Below, piece by piece: positions 1-9,838 of a stretch of 11,710 bases of DNA. The translations under genes and the position numbers were made by a program. Source of the DNA: Candidatus Delongbacteria bacterium (GTDB lineage: Bacteria > UBA4055); NCBI GenBank assembly GCA_022013635.1, contig JAKLPX010000188.1, forward strand, positions 1-11,710. The letters run 5' to 3'. The notes under the pieces were generated by a model, which was given only the letters and a program-made list of their open reading frames with translations, searched no databases and was not told where the DNA came from. Numbering within the stretch: the first letter of the stretch is position 1; every line of letters starts with the position of its first letter.

Positions 1-26
1 AAAAATGCAGAATAATTTACTTCTGA
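1..26. repeat. Left arm of 26-base inverted repeat (partner 276..301)
   Basis: Bases 1-26 are the exact reverse complement of 276-301. Similarity continues a further six bases inward if one base gap is allowed (ttcattcag against ttcatcag). The arms are separated by about 249 bases, and the left arm begins at the first base of the window, so its true outer limit is unknown. Both arms lie inside the GrpE-like reading frame in opposite orientations. The most likely cause is an amplification or assembly fold-back; a genuine inverted repeat is possible. Confidence 0.85.
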
Positions 27-600
27 ATGAAAACAGTTTTGTGCATTCCCCGCTTCCGGAAAAAGCCGCATGGTCTATCTCGGTGTTAATTCTGTCGTAA
101 AACAGAAGCAGATCATGAATAAAAGGTTTCATGGCAGAAAATACAAAATTCCTTTTATAGGCTTCCAATTGAGAATATAGTTCTTCGAAGGATTTTTCTT
201 TTACGGAATCATTCGATATTTTCTCTTTGAAAAGGTCGCCGAGTTTATTTATTCCTTCTTCGGTCTCGAATTTCATCAGAAGTAAATTATTCTGCATTTT
301 TTGCATAGTCTGAACAAGCTCGCTTTTTGTGTTGAATAACATTTCGTTTATATTCAACACCCTTTGCTCTATCTTTTGGATTCTTTGATTGATATCCTGT
401 TTCATCCCATCCATTTTTATTGTAATCTTTTCGCTGTCATCAATTTGCTCTTCGGATGATTTTGAAACTATTTCGTTTTCGGAATACAAACCGGATTCGC
501 TTAATTCTTCGATTATGTCGTCGAAATAATAATCGGAGTTAAAGATTTCAGACTTATTTACTTCAAAGTCATCACCATTATTTTTTCCAAACCGCGACAT
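1..600 (-). CDS. Divergent GrpE-like coiled-coil protein, 3' end outside window
   Basis: An open frame runs from ATG at 600 to the left edge with no stop (200 codons visible). The start is set by AAGGAG about 6 bases upstream, 21 bases after the OmpA gene stop, so the two are probably co-transcribed. Residues 1-60 are acidic and low-complexity. Residues about 63-120 are rich in K/E/Q/M/N with heptad-like spacing, a likely coiled coil. Residues about 141-175 contain YSQLEAYKRNFVFSAMKPF followed by IHDLLLFYDRI, which resembles the GrpE core (long helix, then a P-x3-DL-x3-D segment). GrpE proteins exchange nucleotide on Hsp70/DnaK. No signal peptide is seen, so it is probably cytoplasmic. The GrpE reading is by pattern only; a generic coiled-coil protein is the alternative. 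The last nine codons lie in an inverted repeat with 276..301 and may be chimeric. Confidence 0.6.
   Translation of the reverse strand, partial: MSRFGKNNGDDFEVNKSEIFNSDYYFDDIIEELSESGLYSENEIVSKSSEEQIDDSEKITIKMDGMKQDINQRIQKIEQRVLNINEMLFNTKSELVQTMQKMQNNLLLMKFETEEGINKLGDLFKEKISNDSVKEKSFEELYSQLEAYKRNFVFSAMKPFIHDLLLFYDRINTEIDHAAFSGSGECTKLFSFRSKLFCIF
276..301. repeat. Right arm of 26-base inverted repeat (partner 1..26)
   Basis: This segment encodes residues 100-108 of the GrpE-like protein on the minus strand, in the middle of its coiled coil. It fits the surrounding coding sequence, so this is probably the native copy and 1..26 the displaced one. Confidence 0.85.
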
Positions 601-621
601 TCAAACTCCTTATAGTCTTTT

Positions 622-2412
622 TTATTGTCTTGTTGAGATTACCCTGAATTCAATCCTTCTGTTCTGAGCTCTTCCTTTTGAAGTTTTATTTGAAGCTATA
701 GGTTTAGATTCGCCGTAGCCGATCGAACTTATTTGGCTTGCGCTTATCCGAAGAACATTGACAATGTATTCCGCTACTGTATTAGCTCTTTGATTCGATA
801 AATTCAGGTTATATTCTTCACTGCCCTGACTGTCGGTATGACCTTCAATCTGAATTACAATTCCCCTGTTGTCGAGGAATACTTTTTTAAGAGAATTCAA
901 AGACGCGAATGATTCAGTTTCCAGTTCCGCAGAACCTAGTTTAAAATATATATTGTCAAGTACGATTCTCTCATCTTTCTTCAAAATAACAGCATCGGGA
1001 CAGCCGTCTTCGTCCTGGAATCCATTAATTGTCTCTGCCTCGCTCGGACATTTGTCAATTTCGTCGGATATGCCGTCACCGTCATTGTCATAGTCGGGAC
1101 ATCCGTCGGTGTCCATCCAGCCGTCGAAGTCTTCAGGCTCATTCGGGCATTTATCGAGATTATCCGGAATACCGTCTTTGTCGTTATCGTTTTCAGGGCA
1201 TCCGTCCATATCTTCATAACCATCAAAATCTTCGGGATCATTCGGACAGTTATCATAAGAATCTTTTATCCCGTCGCCGTCGTTATCGTCATCAGGGCAT
1301 CCGTCTTCGTCCTTATATCCGTCCAGATCTTCAGATTCGTTAGGGCATTTGTCTTTTAAATCAGAAACTCCGTCACCGTCGTTATCGTTATCAGGACATC
1401 CGTCTTCGTCCTGGTATCCGTCAAAATCTTCCGGCTCATTCGGGCATTTATCCAAATCGTCAATAATTCCGTCTTTATCTGTATCCGGGTCTATCAGGTT
1501 CCCTGAAAATGTCATCCCGAGATATGCCTGCCATTCAGGAGCGTCTATTCCCTTATCCAAAGCTCCGAATCCGCCGGCTGTTGCCGATAAATTATCCCTT
1601 ATTATGAATTTGAAGCCGCCGCCTGCTCTCTGCGGAAATTCTTCTCTTGAGATATCGCCTTTCTTTAAAAGTTTCTCGCCGTCCCACTCCAAAAAAAGAA
1701 TCGTTCTTCCGCCGGCGTAATATTCCATCCCGCCGCCTAAAGTCAGGGCATCAGGCAAAATATCCTCATCCTGTTTCGTTGAATCATTTCTTAGGATTGC
1801 AGTCCTGAATAAATATCCCCCGTTTAAAATTACCCTGAAACGATCACTGCCAAAAGAAGTTATTAGTTTCCCGCCGATACTCGCCTTGGGATTGTATAAA
1901 AATTCATCGCTGAATTTACGGTGGTCGTAGTAGTAGAGGCTGTCAGCACCATCGTAAAAATGCTCCGGCTGGTCTTTCATAACCGGTATATTTCCATACA
2001 GGTACATTCCGGATCTGAAAAAACCTGTGCGTTTGAAAGACATCCTTATGCCAAGCTCGATGTTATTCATTTTAAATAAATTAAATCTGGTACCTAATGA
2101 ATCCCTGCTGTCACATACGAACGATCCCTTCGCTCCGAGATCAATATAATTACCTAGGCTGATCAGGAACGAAGCATGATTTGTTGACTGAAAATAATCG
2201 TTTAAATTCGAAGTTTTAACAATAATGCTGTCTTTGCCTACCGCTCCAGGTCCGAAAAGCGATGAAAGACTGATACAGAAATAACCACTGCCGTTAGTTT
2301 CGGGATTAATAAGTTTTATAAAGCCGGAATGACCGGTTATAGAATTCGCATGAGCCAGCGACATAACTATCATTATAGCAGTCATTGAAATTGTTCTTAT
2401 ATTTATTTTCAT
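622..2412 (-). CDS. OmpA-family outer-membrane protein with five TSP3 calcium repeats
   Basis: 596 residues. Residues 1-22 are a Sec signal peptide with likely cleavage after AHA. Residues about 25-305 are rich in alternating aromatic and polar strands and end in TFSG, as expected for an outer-membrane beta-barrel. Residues 309-474 hold five thrombospondin type 3 repeats (DxDxDG loops) of exactly 33 residues, each with two Cys-Pro pairs (C323/339, 356/372, 389/405, 422/438, 455/471); these would bind calcium and form a stiff spacer. Residues about 480-596 are an OmpA C-terminal peptidoglycan-binding domain, with GHTDSQGSEEYNLNLSNQRA (the Asp and Arg that hold diaminopimelate) and a GRAQNRRIEF ending. 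The protein should link the outer membrane to the cell wall. The ATG start has CGGAGA upstream. It is preceded by a candidate promoter and followed by the GrpE-like gene. Confidence 0.9.
   Translation of the reverse strand: MKINIRTISMTAIMIVMSLAHANSITGHSGFIKLINPETNGSGYFCISLSSLFGPGAVGKDSIIVKTSNLNDYFQSTNHASFLISLGNYIDLGAKGSFVCDSRDSLGTRFNLFKMNNIELGIRMSFKRTGFFRSGMYLYGNIPVMKDQPEHFYDGADSLYYYDHRKFSDEFLYNPKASIGGKLITSFGSDRFRVILNGGYLFRTAILRNDSTKQDEDILPDALTLGGGMEYYAGGRTILFLEWDGEKLLKKGDISREEFPQRAGGGFKFIIRDNLSATAGGFGALDKGIDAPEWQAYLGMTFSGNLIDPDTDKDGIIDDLDKCPNEPEDFDGYQDEDGCPDNDNDGDGVSDLKDKCPNESEDLDGYKDEDGCPDDDNDGDGIKDSYDNCPNDPEDFDGYEDMDGCPENDNDKDGIPDNLDKCPNEPEDFDGWMDTDGCPDYDNDGDGISDEIDKCPSEAETINGFQDEDGCPDAVILKKDERIVLDNIYFKLGSAELETESFASLNSLKKVFLDNRGIVIQIEGHTDSQGSEEYNLNLSNQRANTVAEYIVNVLRISASQISSIGYGESKPIASNKTSKGRAQNRRIEFRVISTRQ
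991..1488 (-). repeat. Five tandem 99-base repeats encoding TSP3 calcium-binding units
   Basis: Five in-phase units of 99 bases (33 codons) encode the CPNxPEDFDGYxDEDGCPD-type motif within the OmpA-family gene. Period length is fully conserved while third-codon positions vary, so the array is old and kept by selection on protein rather than a recent expansion. Confidence 0.9.
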
Positions 2413-2459
2413 TGATTAAAATCTCCGTTTATTTAGGCACCCGTTATATACAGCTATAA

Positions 2460-2488
2460 AAATTAACGATTACTTTACAAATAGTCAA
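2460..2488 (-). promoter_or_regulatory. Candidate sigma-70-type promoter for the OmpA-family gene
   Basis: The 99-base gap between ligA and the OmpA gene holds, on the minus strand, TTGACT (2488..2483), a 17-base spacer and TAATTT (2465..2460), about 48 bases before the ATG. This fits a -35/-10 pair. An AT-rich gap can produce such matches by chance, and no terminator for ligA is visible, so read-through is also possible. Confidence 0.4.
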
Positions 2489-2511
2489 GCATAAAAAGTT
2501 TATTAATACAT

Positions 2512-5251
<2,740 letters not shown>

Positions 5252-5269
5252 GATATCTCCGGTCAGCTG

Positions 5270-6478
5270 TTAATAGTCCATTACGCATCTGAAGCCAACG
5301 CCGTTGCTGTACCATTTTTTACCTTTAAAATCTCTTCTTGAAACTGTAAGGCCCGATTTTATGTCTTTCCAGCTTCCGCCTCTTATAACTCTGTATTCCT
5401 GATTGTAAACAGTAATCATTTTTCCGCCCGGATAAGGCACGGCAAGCGAACTTGTCCATTCGGAAACATTGCCGTCAATATCGTACAATTTATAATCGTT
5501 GGCTTCGTAACTTTTTACATCAGCCGGACCGTCTGATTCGGGATTTAAGTCGTAGCATGCCATTTTAGGTTTAAGATCGTTGCTGAACGGATACCTCAAA
5601 TCCTCCAGTCCGCCTCTTGCAGCTTTTTCCCATTCATACTCAGTAGGAAGTCTTTTGCCTGCCCATTTTGCATAGGCTTCGGCATCCTCATAAGAAACGC
5701 CGACTATCGGTTGCTGAGGTCCGTTGAATCTGTCGAATAAAATATACTTAGGTAATTTATAACCGGTCTCTTCGACAAAAATCCTGAATTGGGAATTTGA
5801 TACTTCGTGTTCGTCAATATAAAATTCCTTAATCTGAACTTCATAGATCGGTTTTTCATTGTCGCTTTCCAGATAGCTCCCGATTTTTACCGGTCCGGCC
5901 GGAATTAAAACCATGTTCATATTGTCTTTGAGAGCTTTATAATACTGCATATTTCTCTTAACTCTCTTAATAATTTGCTTCTGATCTTCTTCTGTTTCCG
6001 CTCTTTTTACTACTTTCTTTTTCTTGGCTTCGTCTTCCGCCTGCTTCTTAGCTTCTTCTTCAGCTCTCTTTTTCTTAGCCTCTCCTTCGGCTTTCATTCT
6101 TGGAATATATTCTGATAAGTTAGCTTTTAAAAGGCTGTCAACCAAAGTAACATATACTCCGATGAATTCGTTCTTTTTTGCGTCTTCGATATACTGTTCT
6201 CCTGCTTCAGTGTTTACTAAGATATACCCGCCGCCGGCTACGACAACAAGAAGCAGTATCAGTAAAATACCTAATTTTGATTTTTTAGGCTTAGATCCGG
6301 GAACATTTTGTTTCGACTGGGCTTGTTTGGGCGTTGCGTTAAATCTGCTTGTAGAAGGTTTGTCGGTCCCTGATTTTTTTTCAATTTTAGACGGCATAAC
6401 GACTCCCAGCTTCTGTCCGCAATTTACGCATACTTTTGCATCATTAGAATTTAATGTGTTACATTTTTTACATATCAT
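5270..6478 (-). CDS. Zinc-ribbon membrane-anchored protein with FGE-sulfatase-type domain
   Basis: 402 residues. N-terminal zinc ribbon (C3, C6, C17, C20), a Ser/Lys/Gln-rich linker, one membrane helix at about 69-88 (LGILLILLLVVVAGGGYIL), a Lys/Glu/Ala charged coiled coil at about 128-175, then an FGE-sulfatase domain at about 187-402. The domain shows MVLIPAGPVKIGS, the DEHEVSN segment, LPTEYEWEKAARGG, DIDGNVSEW, RVIRGGSW and the closing GFRC. The catalytic cysteine pair of true formylglycine-generating enzymes, expected just after RGGSW, is absent (KDIKSGL), so oxidase activity is unlikely. The domain may instead bind carbohydrate or protein, or be a structural relative like GldK. Zinc ribbon in the cytoplasm and FGE domain outside is the expected topology. 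A strong AGGAGGGG ribosome binding site precedes the ATG. It is the first gene of the UDG-ligA group. Function is unknown. Confidence 0.85.
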   Translation of the reverse strand: MICKKCNTLNSNDAKVCVNCGQKLGVVMPSKIEKKSGTDKPSTSRFNATPKQAQSKQNVPGSKPKKSKLGILLILLLVVVAGGGYILVNTEAGEQYIEDAKKNEFIGVYVTLVDSLLKANLSEYIPRMKAEGEAKKKRAEEEAKKQAEDEAKKKKVVKRAETEEDQKQIIKRVKRNMQYYKALKDNMNMVLIPAGPVKIGSYLESDNEKPIYEVQIKEFYIDEHEVSNSQFRIFVEETGYKLPKYILFDRFNGPQQPIVGVSYEDAEAYAKWAGKRLPTEYEWEKAARGGLEDLRYPFSNDLKPKMACYDLNPESDGPADVKSYEANDYKLYDIDGNVSEWTSSLAVPYPGGKMITVYNQEYRVIRGGSWKDIKSGLTVSRRDFKGKKWYSNGVGFRCVMDY

Positions 6479-6517
6479 TAAATTCCCCTCCTATAGTGGT
6501 AGTTTTATTTAATACCA

Positions 6518-6546
6518 AATAAAACAAAATATATTGATTAATTCAA
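6518..6546 (-). promoter_or_regulatory. Weak candidate promoter for the FGE-type / UDG / ligA genes
   Basis: Downstream of the ribosomal-operon terminator, the minus strand reads TTGAAT (6546..6541), a 17-base spacer and TTTATT (6523..6518). A new transcript must start somewhere in 6479..6585. The match to consensus is poor and the gap is very AT-rich, so the exact site is uncertain. Confidence 0.25.
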
Positions 6547-6584
6547 GAAAAACATTCTTTATTTTTTACTGTGAAAATTCAGTG

Positions 6585-6611
6585 AAATAAAAAAAGGCCT
6601 TTTTAGACCCT
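6585..6611 (-). terminator. Rho-independent terminator after tRNA-Pro
   Basis: On the minus strand a 7-base-pair stem AGGGTCT / AGGCCTT (two G-T pairs) encloses an AAAA loop and is followed by TTTTTATTT. It sits 13 bases after the tRNA-Pro and ends the ribosomal-protein transcript before the FGE-type gene. Confidence 0.75.
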
Positions 6612-6624
6612 CTTTTATCTTTTG

Positions 6625-6699
6625 TCGGGGCGAGAAGATTTGAACTTCCGACCCCCTGCTCCCAAGGCAGGTGCGCTAACCGGGCTGCGCCACACCCCG
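6625..6699 (-). tRNA. tRNA-Pro (anticodon UGG)
   Basis: The minus strand folds as a complete cloverleaf. The acceptor stem is CGGGGTG / CGCCCCG with discriminator A. The D arm holds AGCCCGGTTA. The anticodon stem CCTGC / GCAGG carries the loop CTTGGGA, giving anticodon TGG at 6662..6664. The T arm is GGAAG-TTCAAAT-CTTCT. CCA is not encoded (ACA follows) and must be added after transcription. It lies 41 bases after rplQ and just before the terminator, so it is probably processed from the ribosomal-protein transcript. UGG can read all four proline codons with wobble. Confidence 0.97.
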
Positions 6700-6740
6700 A
6701 ACAAATGCTCAAGTACAACCAATAGTTAGTTCTTTAACGA

Positions 6741-7244
6741 CTATATATTTTTTAATTCTTCAGATTTTATTTCTTTTTTTTCTTCGTTGGCTATGGAAGT
6801 ATTATCTGATTTTTTCTCTTTTTTGCCTTTAGATTTATTATCTTCCAAAGCAATTTTTTTCTTCTTTGCGGGAACTTCCGTTGCACCGTCATATTCGACT
6901 AACTGCAAAACGGCTGTCTCGGCCGCATCCCCTTTTCTTAATCCAAGTTTGAGCACTCTGGTATAACCGCCCTGTCTTTTTTTATAATTCGGAGCTATTT
7001 CGTTAAACAGAGTAAACACTGTTTTTTTCTGCTTTAGAAATTTCAATGCTTGTCTTAAAGAATTCAGATCGCCTTTTTTACCGAGAGTGATCATTTTCTC
7101 TGCAAATTTTCTCGCTTCCTTAGCTTTAGGCAAAGTGGTAATTATCTGCTTATGCTCAAATAGCTGAGCGGAAATATTGCTCATCAAAGCTTTTCTGTGA
7201 CTGGAAGTCCTGTTTAACTTTCTACCTTTAACATTGTGACGCAT
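6741..7244 (-). CDS. rplQ: 50S ribosomal protein L17 with charged C-terminal tail
   Basis: 167 residues; the L17 core is about 120. The core begins MRHNVKGRKLNRTSSHRKAL and contains the family's TTLPKAKEARKFAEK and GGYTRVLKLGLRKGDAAETA segments. L17 lines the peptide exit region of the large subunit. Residues about 121-167 are an added tail rich in Lys, Glu and Ser with no fold apparent; tails of this kind occur on L17 in the Bacteroidota/Chlorobiota group. It starts 16 bases after rpoA behind GAGGG, ends with TAG, and is the last protein gene of the cluster. Confidence 0.96.
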   Translation of the reverse strand: MRHNVKGRKLNRTSSHRKALMSNISAQLFEHKQIITTLPKAKEARKFAEKMITLGKKGDLNSLRQALKFLKQKKTVFTLFNEIAPNYKKRQGGYTRVLKLGLRKGDAAETAVLQLVEYDGATEVPAKKKKIALEDNKSKGKKEKKSDNTSIANEEKKEIKSEELKNI

Positions 7245-7260
7245 CTTATTATCCCTCTAT

Positions 7261-8256
7261 TCATTTCTTCTTTTTAGATTGGGTATCGTTCAGATATTTA
7301 TCCACATCCATTCCGAACTCCAGCCCTTTCTCTTTGAGTACCTTATTAAGCTCGGCTAGTGATTTCTTCCCAAAATTTCTGAATTTGAGCATTTCGCTTT
7401 CTTTCTTTCTTACAAGATCGCCGATTGTTTTAACTTTAGCATCGGTCAAGCAATTGTACGACCTTACTGAAAGTTCTAATTCGTCAATTGACATTTTAAG
7501 TAGATTTCTCTTCTTTAAAATATCCGGATCTTCATCTTCGAATCCATCAGAATCTTCATCAACTTCAAATTTGATGAAAAGATTTATATGGTCTCTAAGG
7601 ATTTGCCCTGCATAAGTTATAGCTTCCTCCGGAGATATTGAAGCATCCGTGTAAACATCCAAAGACAATTTTTCGTAATCGGTTCTGTCTCCTACCCGAG
7701 TGTTTTCAATATCATAACTGACCTTGACAATCGGAGAAAAAATAGAATCTATGGATATAGTTCCTATAGGGTCATTTTCGTCTCTGTTAGCGTCTGAAGA
7801 CACATAGCCTCTGCCGATTTTAATATTCAGCTCAATACTGAATTCGGCATCCTCGTTCAGGGTCGCTATCTTATAATCGGGATTGAATACTTTTACTTCA
7901 CCGCCTGATGAGTCTTCAATATCTTTTGCCTTAAAAATCTTAGGACCTTTAAGGTTTACGGTTACTTTTGATGTTCTTCCCTCATTAAGACTTAATCTAA
8001 TATGTTTGAGATTAAGAATCATGATAGCAACATCCTCTTTTACGCCATGTATGCTCGAAAACTCGTGCAATACACCGTCAATTTTAATACTATAGATTGC
8101 GGCGCTTTGTATTGACGATAAAAGTACTCTTTTCAAAGCGTGACCGATAGTTATACCGTAACCTCTCTCCAAGGGCGATAATACAAATCTTCCGTAATTA
8201 TCCTTGAGAGTCTTGATTTCAATTGATTCCGGTATTTTAAAAGGTAATACAGTCAT
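7261..8256 (-). CDS. rpoA: DNA-directed RNA polymerase alpha subunit
   Basis: 331 residues, normal length. The N-terminal dimerisation and assembly domain covers about 1-235 and includes ERGYGITIGHALKRVLLSS (30-48), which forms the dimer interface, and the HEFSSIHGVKEDV segment. An acidic linker (about 236-247, DEDSDGFEDEDPD) leads to the C-terminal domain at about 250-320, with SIDELELSVRS (256-266) and RNFGKKSL (293-300), the part that contacts UP elements and activators. It ends in KKKK. It lies 12 bases after rpsD and 16 before rplQ, as in the alpha operon of most bacteria. Confidence 0.98.
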   Translation of the reverse strand: MTVLPFKIPESIEIKTLKDNYGRFVLSPLERGYGITIGHALKRVLLSSIQSAAIYSIKIDGVLHEFSSIHGVKEDVAIMILNLKHIRLSLNEGRTSKVTVNLKGPKIFKAKDIEDSSGGEVKVFNPDYKIATLNEDAEFSIELNIKIGRGYVSSDANRDENDPIGTISIDSIFSPIVKVSYDIENTRVGDRTDYEKLSLDVYTDASISPEEAITYAGQILRDHINLFIKFEVDEDSDGFEDEDPDILKKRNLLKMSIDELELSVRSYNCLTDAKVKTIGDLVRKKESEMLKFRNFGKKSLAELNKVLKEKGLEFGMDVDKYLNDTQSKKKK

Positions 8257-8268
8257 TTTTTTCTCTCT

Positions 8269-8886
8269 TTATTTAGAGTAAAGTTCGACTATCAACTGCT
8301 CGTTGATATTTACTGGAATATCTTCTCTTTTCGGTAAATCTACCAGCGTTCCTTCCATCGTTGCTTTATCAACCTTTAAGTACGGTCTCGGATTTTCGTT
8401 TACCCTTTTCAAAGATTCATGAATGATCTCAAGTTTTTTAGATTTTTCTTTTACCGAAATTACATCATTCACTTTTACAACTAAAGACGGAATATTTGCA
8501 GATTTTCCGTTTAACAGGAAGTGCTTGTGCGATACCATTTGCCTTGCCGCTCTCTGACTGGGAGTAAAACCTAGACGATAAACTAGTGTGTCCAGCCTGC
8601 ATTCAAGCCTTACCATCAGATTGACTCCTGTTATTCCCTTATCGTTTTTCGCTCTTTCGTAAATATTTTTGAATTGTTTTTCCAATAGTCCGTAAACATA
8701 CTTGGCTTTTTGCTTCTCTTTCAGTTGCATGCCGTATTCAGAAACTCTTTTCCTTTTTCCTTCGGCTCCGTGTTGACCCGGATCGTAAGGTCTTTTCTGA
8801 ACTGTTTTATCGTACTTTGGAAGACCAAAAAGGTTTTCGCCGTATTTTCTCGATATCTTACCTCTTGGAGTTAAGTCTCTTGCCAT
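8269..8886 (-). CDS. rpsD: 30S ribosomal protein S4, zinc-free form
   Basis: 205 residues. S4 binds 16S rRNA early in small-subunit assembly. The N-terminal domain has RPYDPGQHGAEGKRK but none of the cysteines of the zinc-binding form, so this is the C-minus type. The S4 RNA-binding domain at about 93-160 shows RLECRLDTLVYRLGF and QRAARQMVSHKHFLLNGK. It begins with ATG behind GGAGA, 21 bases after rpsK. In enterobacteria S4 represses the alpha operon; no such leader is evident here. Confidence 0.97.
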   Translation of the reverse strand: MARDLTPRGKISRKYGENLFGLPKYDKTVQKRPYDPGQHGAEGKRKRVSEYGMQLKEKQKAKYVYGLLEKQFKNIYERAKNDKGITGVNLMVRLECRLDTLVYRLGFTPSQRAARQMVSHKHFLLNGKSANIPSLVVKVNDVISVKEKSKKLEIIHESLKRVNENPRPYLKVDKATMEGTLVDLPKREDIPVNINEQLIVELYSK

Positions 8887-8907
8887 TATCTTTTTCTCCG
8901 ATGATGA

Positions 8908-9300
8908 TTATATTCTTCTTTTCTTTTTTGGTCTGCAGCCGTTATGAGGTACGGGCGTTATGTCTTTGATCGAAAGGATTTCCAGACCTGCGGCATTTAA
9001 TGATCTTATTGAAGATTCTCTTCCCGCTCCCGGACCGTTCACGACAACATTAACTTTCTTCAAACCTAAACCAATTGCTTCTTTTGCAATCTGATCGCTT
9101 GCCATCTGCGCGGCAAAACTTGTATTTTTTTTGGAACCTTTGTAACCGACTTTTCCGCCGCTTGACCAATTGATAATGTTCCCATAGCTATCGGAAAGAC
9201 ATAGAATTGTGTTGTTGAATGTAGCTTTTATGTGTGCGACACCTATCGGGTCAACTTTGTCTTTCTTTCTTAGCTTTTTTCTCTTTTTCTCTATTGCCAA
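8908..9300 (-). CDS. rpsK: 30S ribosomal protein S11, TTG start
   Basis: 130 residues. S11 forms the platform of the 30S subunit near the mRNA exit. Family signatures are [24 protein letters not shown] and the closing [13 protein letters not shown]. The start is TTG at 9300: the in-frame stretch back to a TGA upstream has no ATG or GTG, and GGGAGG sits 5 bases before the TTG. An ATG at 9305 is out of frame and would give only four codons. Residues 1-16 are a basic extension ([11 protein letters not shown]). It lies 31 bases after rpsM. Confidence 0.96.
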   Translation of the reverse strand: MAIEKKRKKLRKKDKVDPIGVAHIKATFNNTILCLSDSYGNIINWSSGGKVGYKGSKKNTSFAAQMASDQIAKEAIGLGLKKVNVVVNGPGAGRESSIRSLNAAGLEILSIKDITPVPHNGCRPKKKRRI

Positions 9301-9305
9301 GTCAT

Positions 9306-9311
9306 CCTCCC
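9306..9311 (-). promoter_or_regulatory. Ribosome binding site that fixes the TTG start of rpsK
   Basis: GGGAGG followed by ATGAC and then TTG. The overlapping ATG directly abuts the GGGAGG, too close for normal initiation, and its frame stops after four codons, so the TTG is the real start. Confidence 0.75.
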
Positions 9312-9331
9312 TTGAGCAAAATGTTCAAAAA

Positions 9332-9700
9332 TTATTTTTTGTTTTTAACAGCCATCTTTTTCCTGCCTTTTCTTGTACGGGCGTTGGTTTTTGTCCTCTG
9401 TCCCCTGACAGGCAGATTTTTTCTGTGGCGAATCCCTCTGTAATTTCCAATATCCATCAATCTTTTGATTGCCAGCTTTGTTTGAGTCCTCAGAGTTCCC
9501 TCAATCACATATTCGTTTGTGATGATCTTTCTTATTGCATCAATTTGTTCTTCGGTTAAGTCCTTTATTTTAGTATCGAAGTGAATGCTTAATTTTTCAA
9601 GAAGTCTTCTTGAAGTGGAACGACCGATACCGTAAATATAGGTTAATCCGATCTCTACTCTTTTGCCATTTGGTAGATCTACACCAGCTATACGAGCCAA
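9332..9700 (-). CDS. rpsM: 30S ribosomal protein S13, TTG start
   Basis: 122 residues. S13 sits in the head of the 30S subunit and contacts S19 and the P-site tRNA. It reads [20 protein letters not shown] at the N-terminus, with [13 protein letters not shown] as the helix-two-turn-helix element. The basic tail [19 protein letters not shown] (from residue 88) continues to KKMAVKNKK. The initiation codon is TTG at 9700: it aligns with the universal S13 start, and GGGAGG sits 5 bases upstream. It begins 11 bases after the rpmJ stop. Confidence 0.96.
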   Translation of the reverse strand: MARIAGVDLPNGKRVEIGLTYIYGIGRSTSRRLLEKLSIHFDTKIKDLTEEQIDAIRKIITNEYVIEGTLRTQTKLAIKRLMDIGNYRGIRHRKNLPVRGQRTKTNARTRKGRKKMAVKNKK

Positions 9701-9705
9701 ATTTA

Positions 9706-9711
9706 CCTCCC
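9706..9711 (-). promoter_or_regulatory. Ribosome binding site that fixes the TTG start of rpsM
   Basis: GGGAGG followed by TAAAT and then TTG, directly after the rpmJ stop codon. Core and spacing are identical to those of rpsK. Confidence 0.75.
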
Positions 9712-9825
9712 TTAACCTTGTCTTTGCTTATGTTTCTTGGTTTTGCATATTACCCGAACCACGCCTTTCCTTGTGATTACCTTACAGTTTTCGCATATTT
9801 TTTTTACAGATGCCCTTACTTTCAT
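9712..9825 (-). CDS. rpmJ: 50S ribosomal protein L36, zinc-binding form
   Basis: 37 residues from ATG at 9825 to TAA at 9712. The protein begins [20 protein letters not shown] and ends KHKQRQG, the standard L36. C11, C14, C27 and H32 form the zinc site, so this is the C-plus type. It sits between infA (13 bases upstream) and rpsM (11 bases downstream), its conserved place in bacteria. Confidence 0.97.
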   Translation of the reverse strand: MKVRASVKKICENCKVITRKGVVRVICKTKKHKQRQG

Positions 9826-9838
9826 CTTAACTCCCAAA

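Noticed and set aside
991-1488. Periodic repeats as a possible CRISPR array
   Set aside because: The period is 99 bases in coding phase, units diverge at third positions, and there are no unique spacers; the array encodes TSP3 motifs.
869-1720. Three open frames on the plus strand opposite the TSP3 repeats, and one out-of-frame minus-strand frame (981..1256)
   Set aside because: They come from the strong codon periodicity of the repeat array; the proteins are Ser/Arg-rich low-complexity with no ribosome binding sites.
2413-2511. A possible terminator between ligA and the OmpA gene
   Set aside because: No stem followed by a T run was found in this AT-rich gap; only a candidate promoter is reported.
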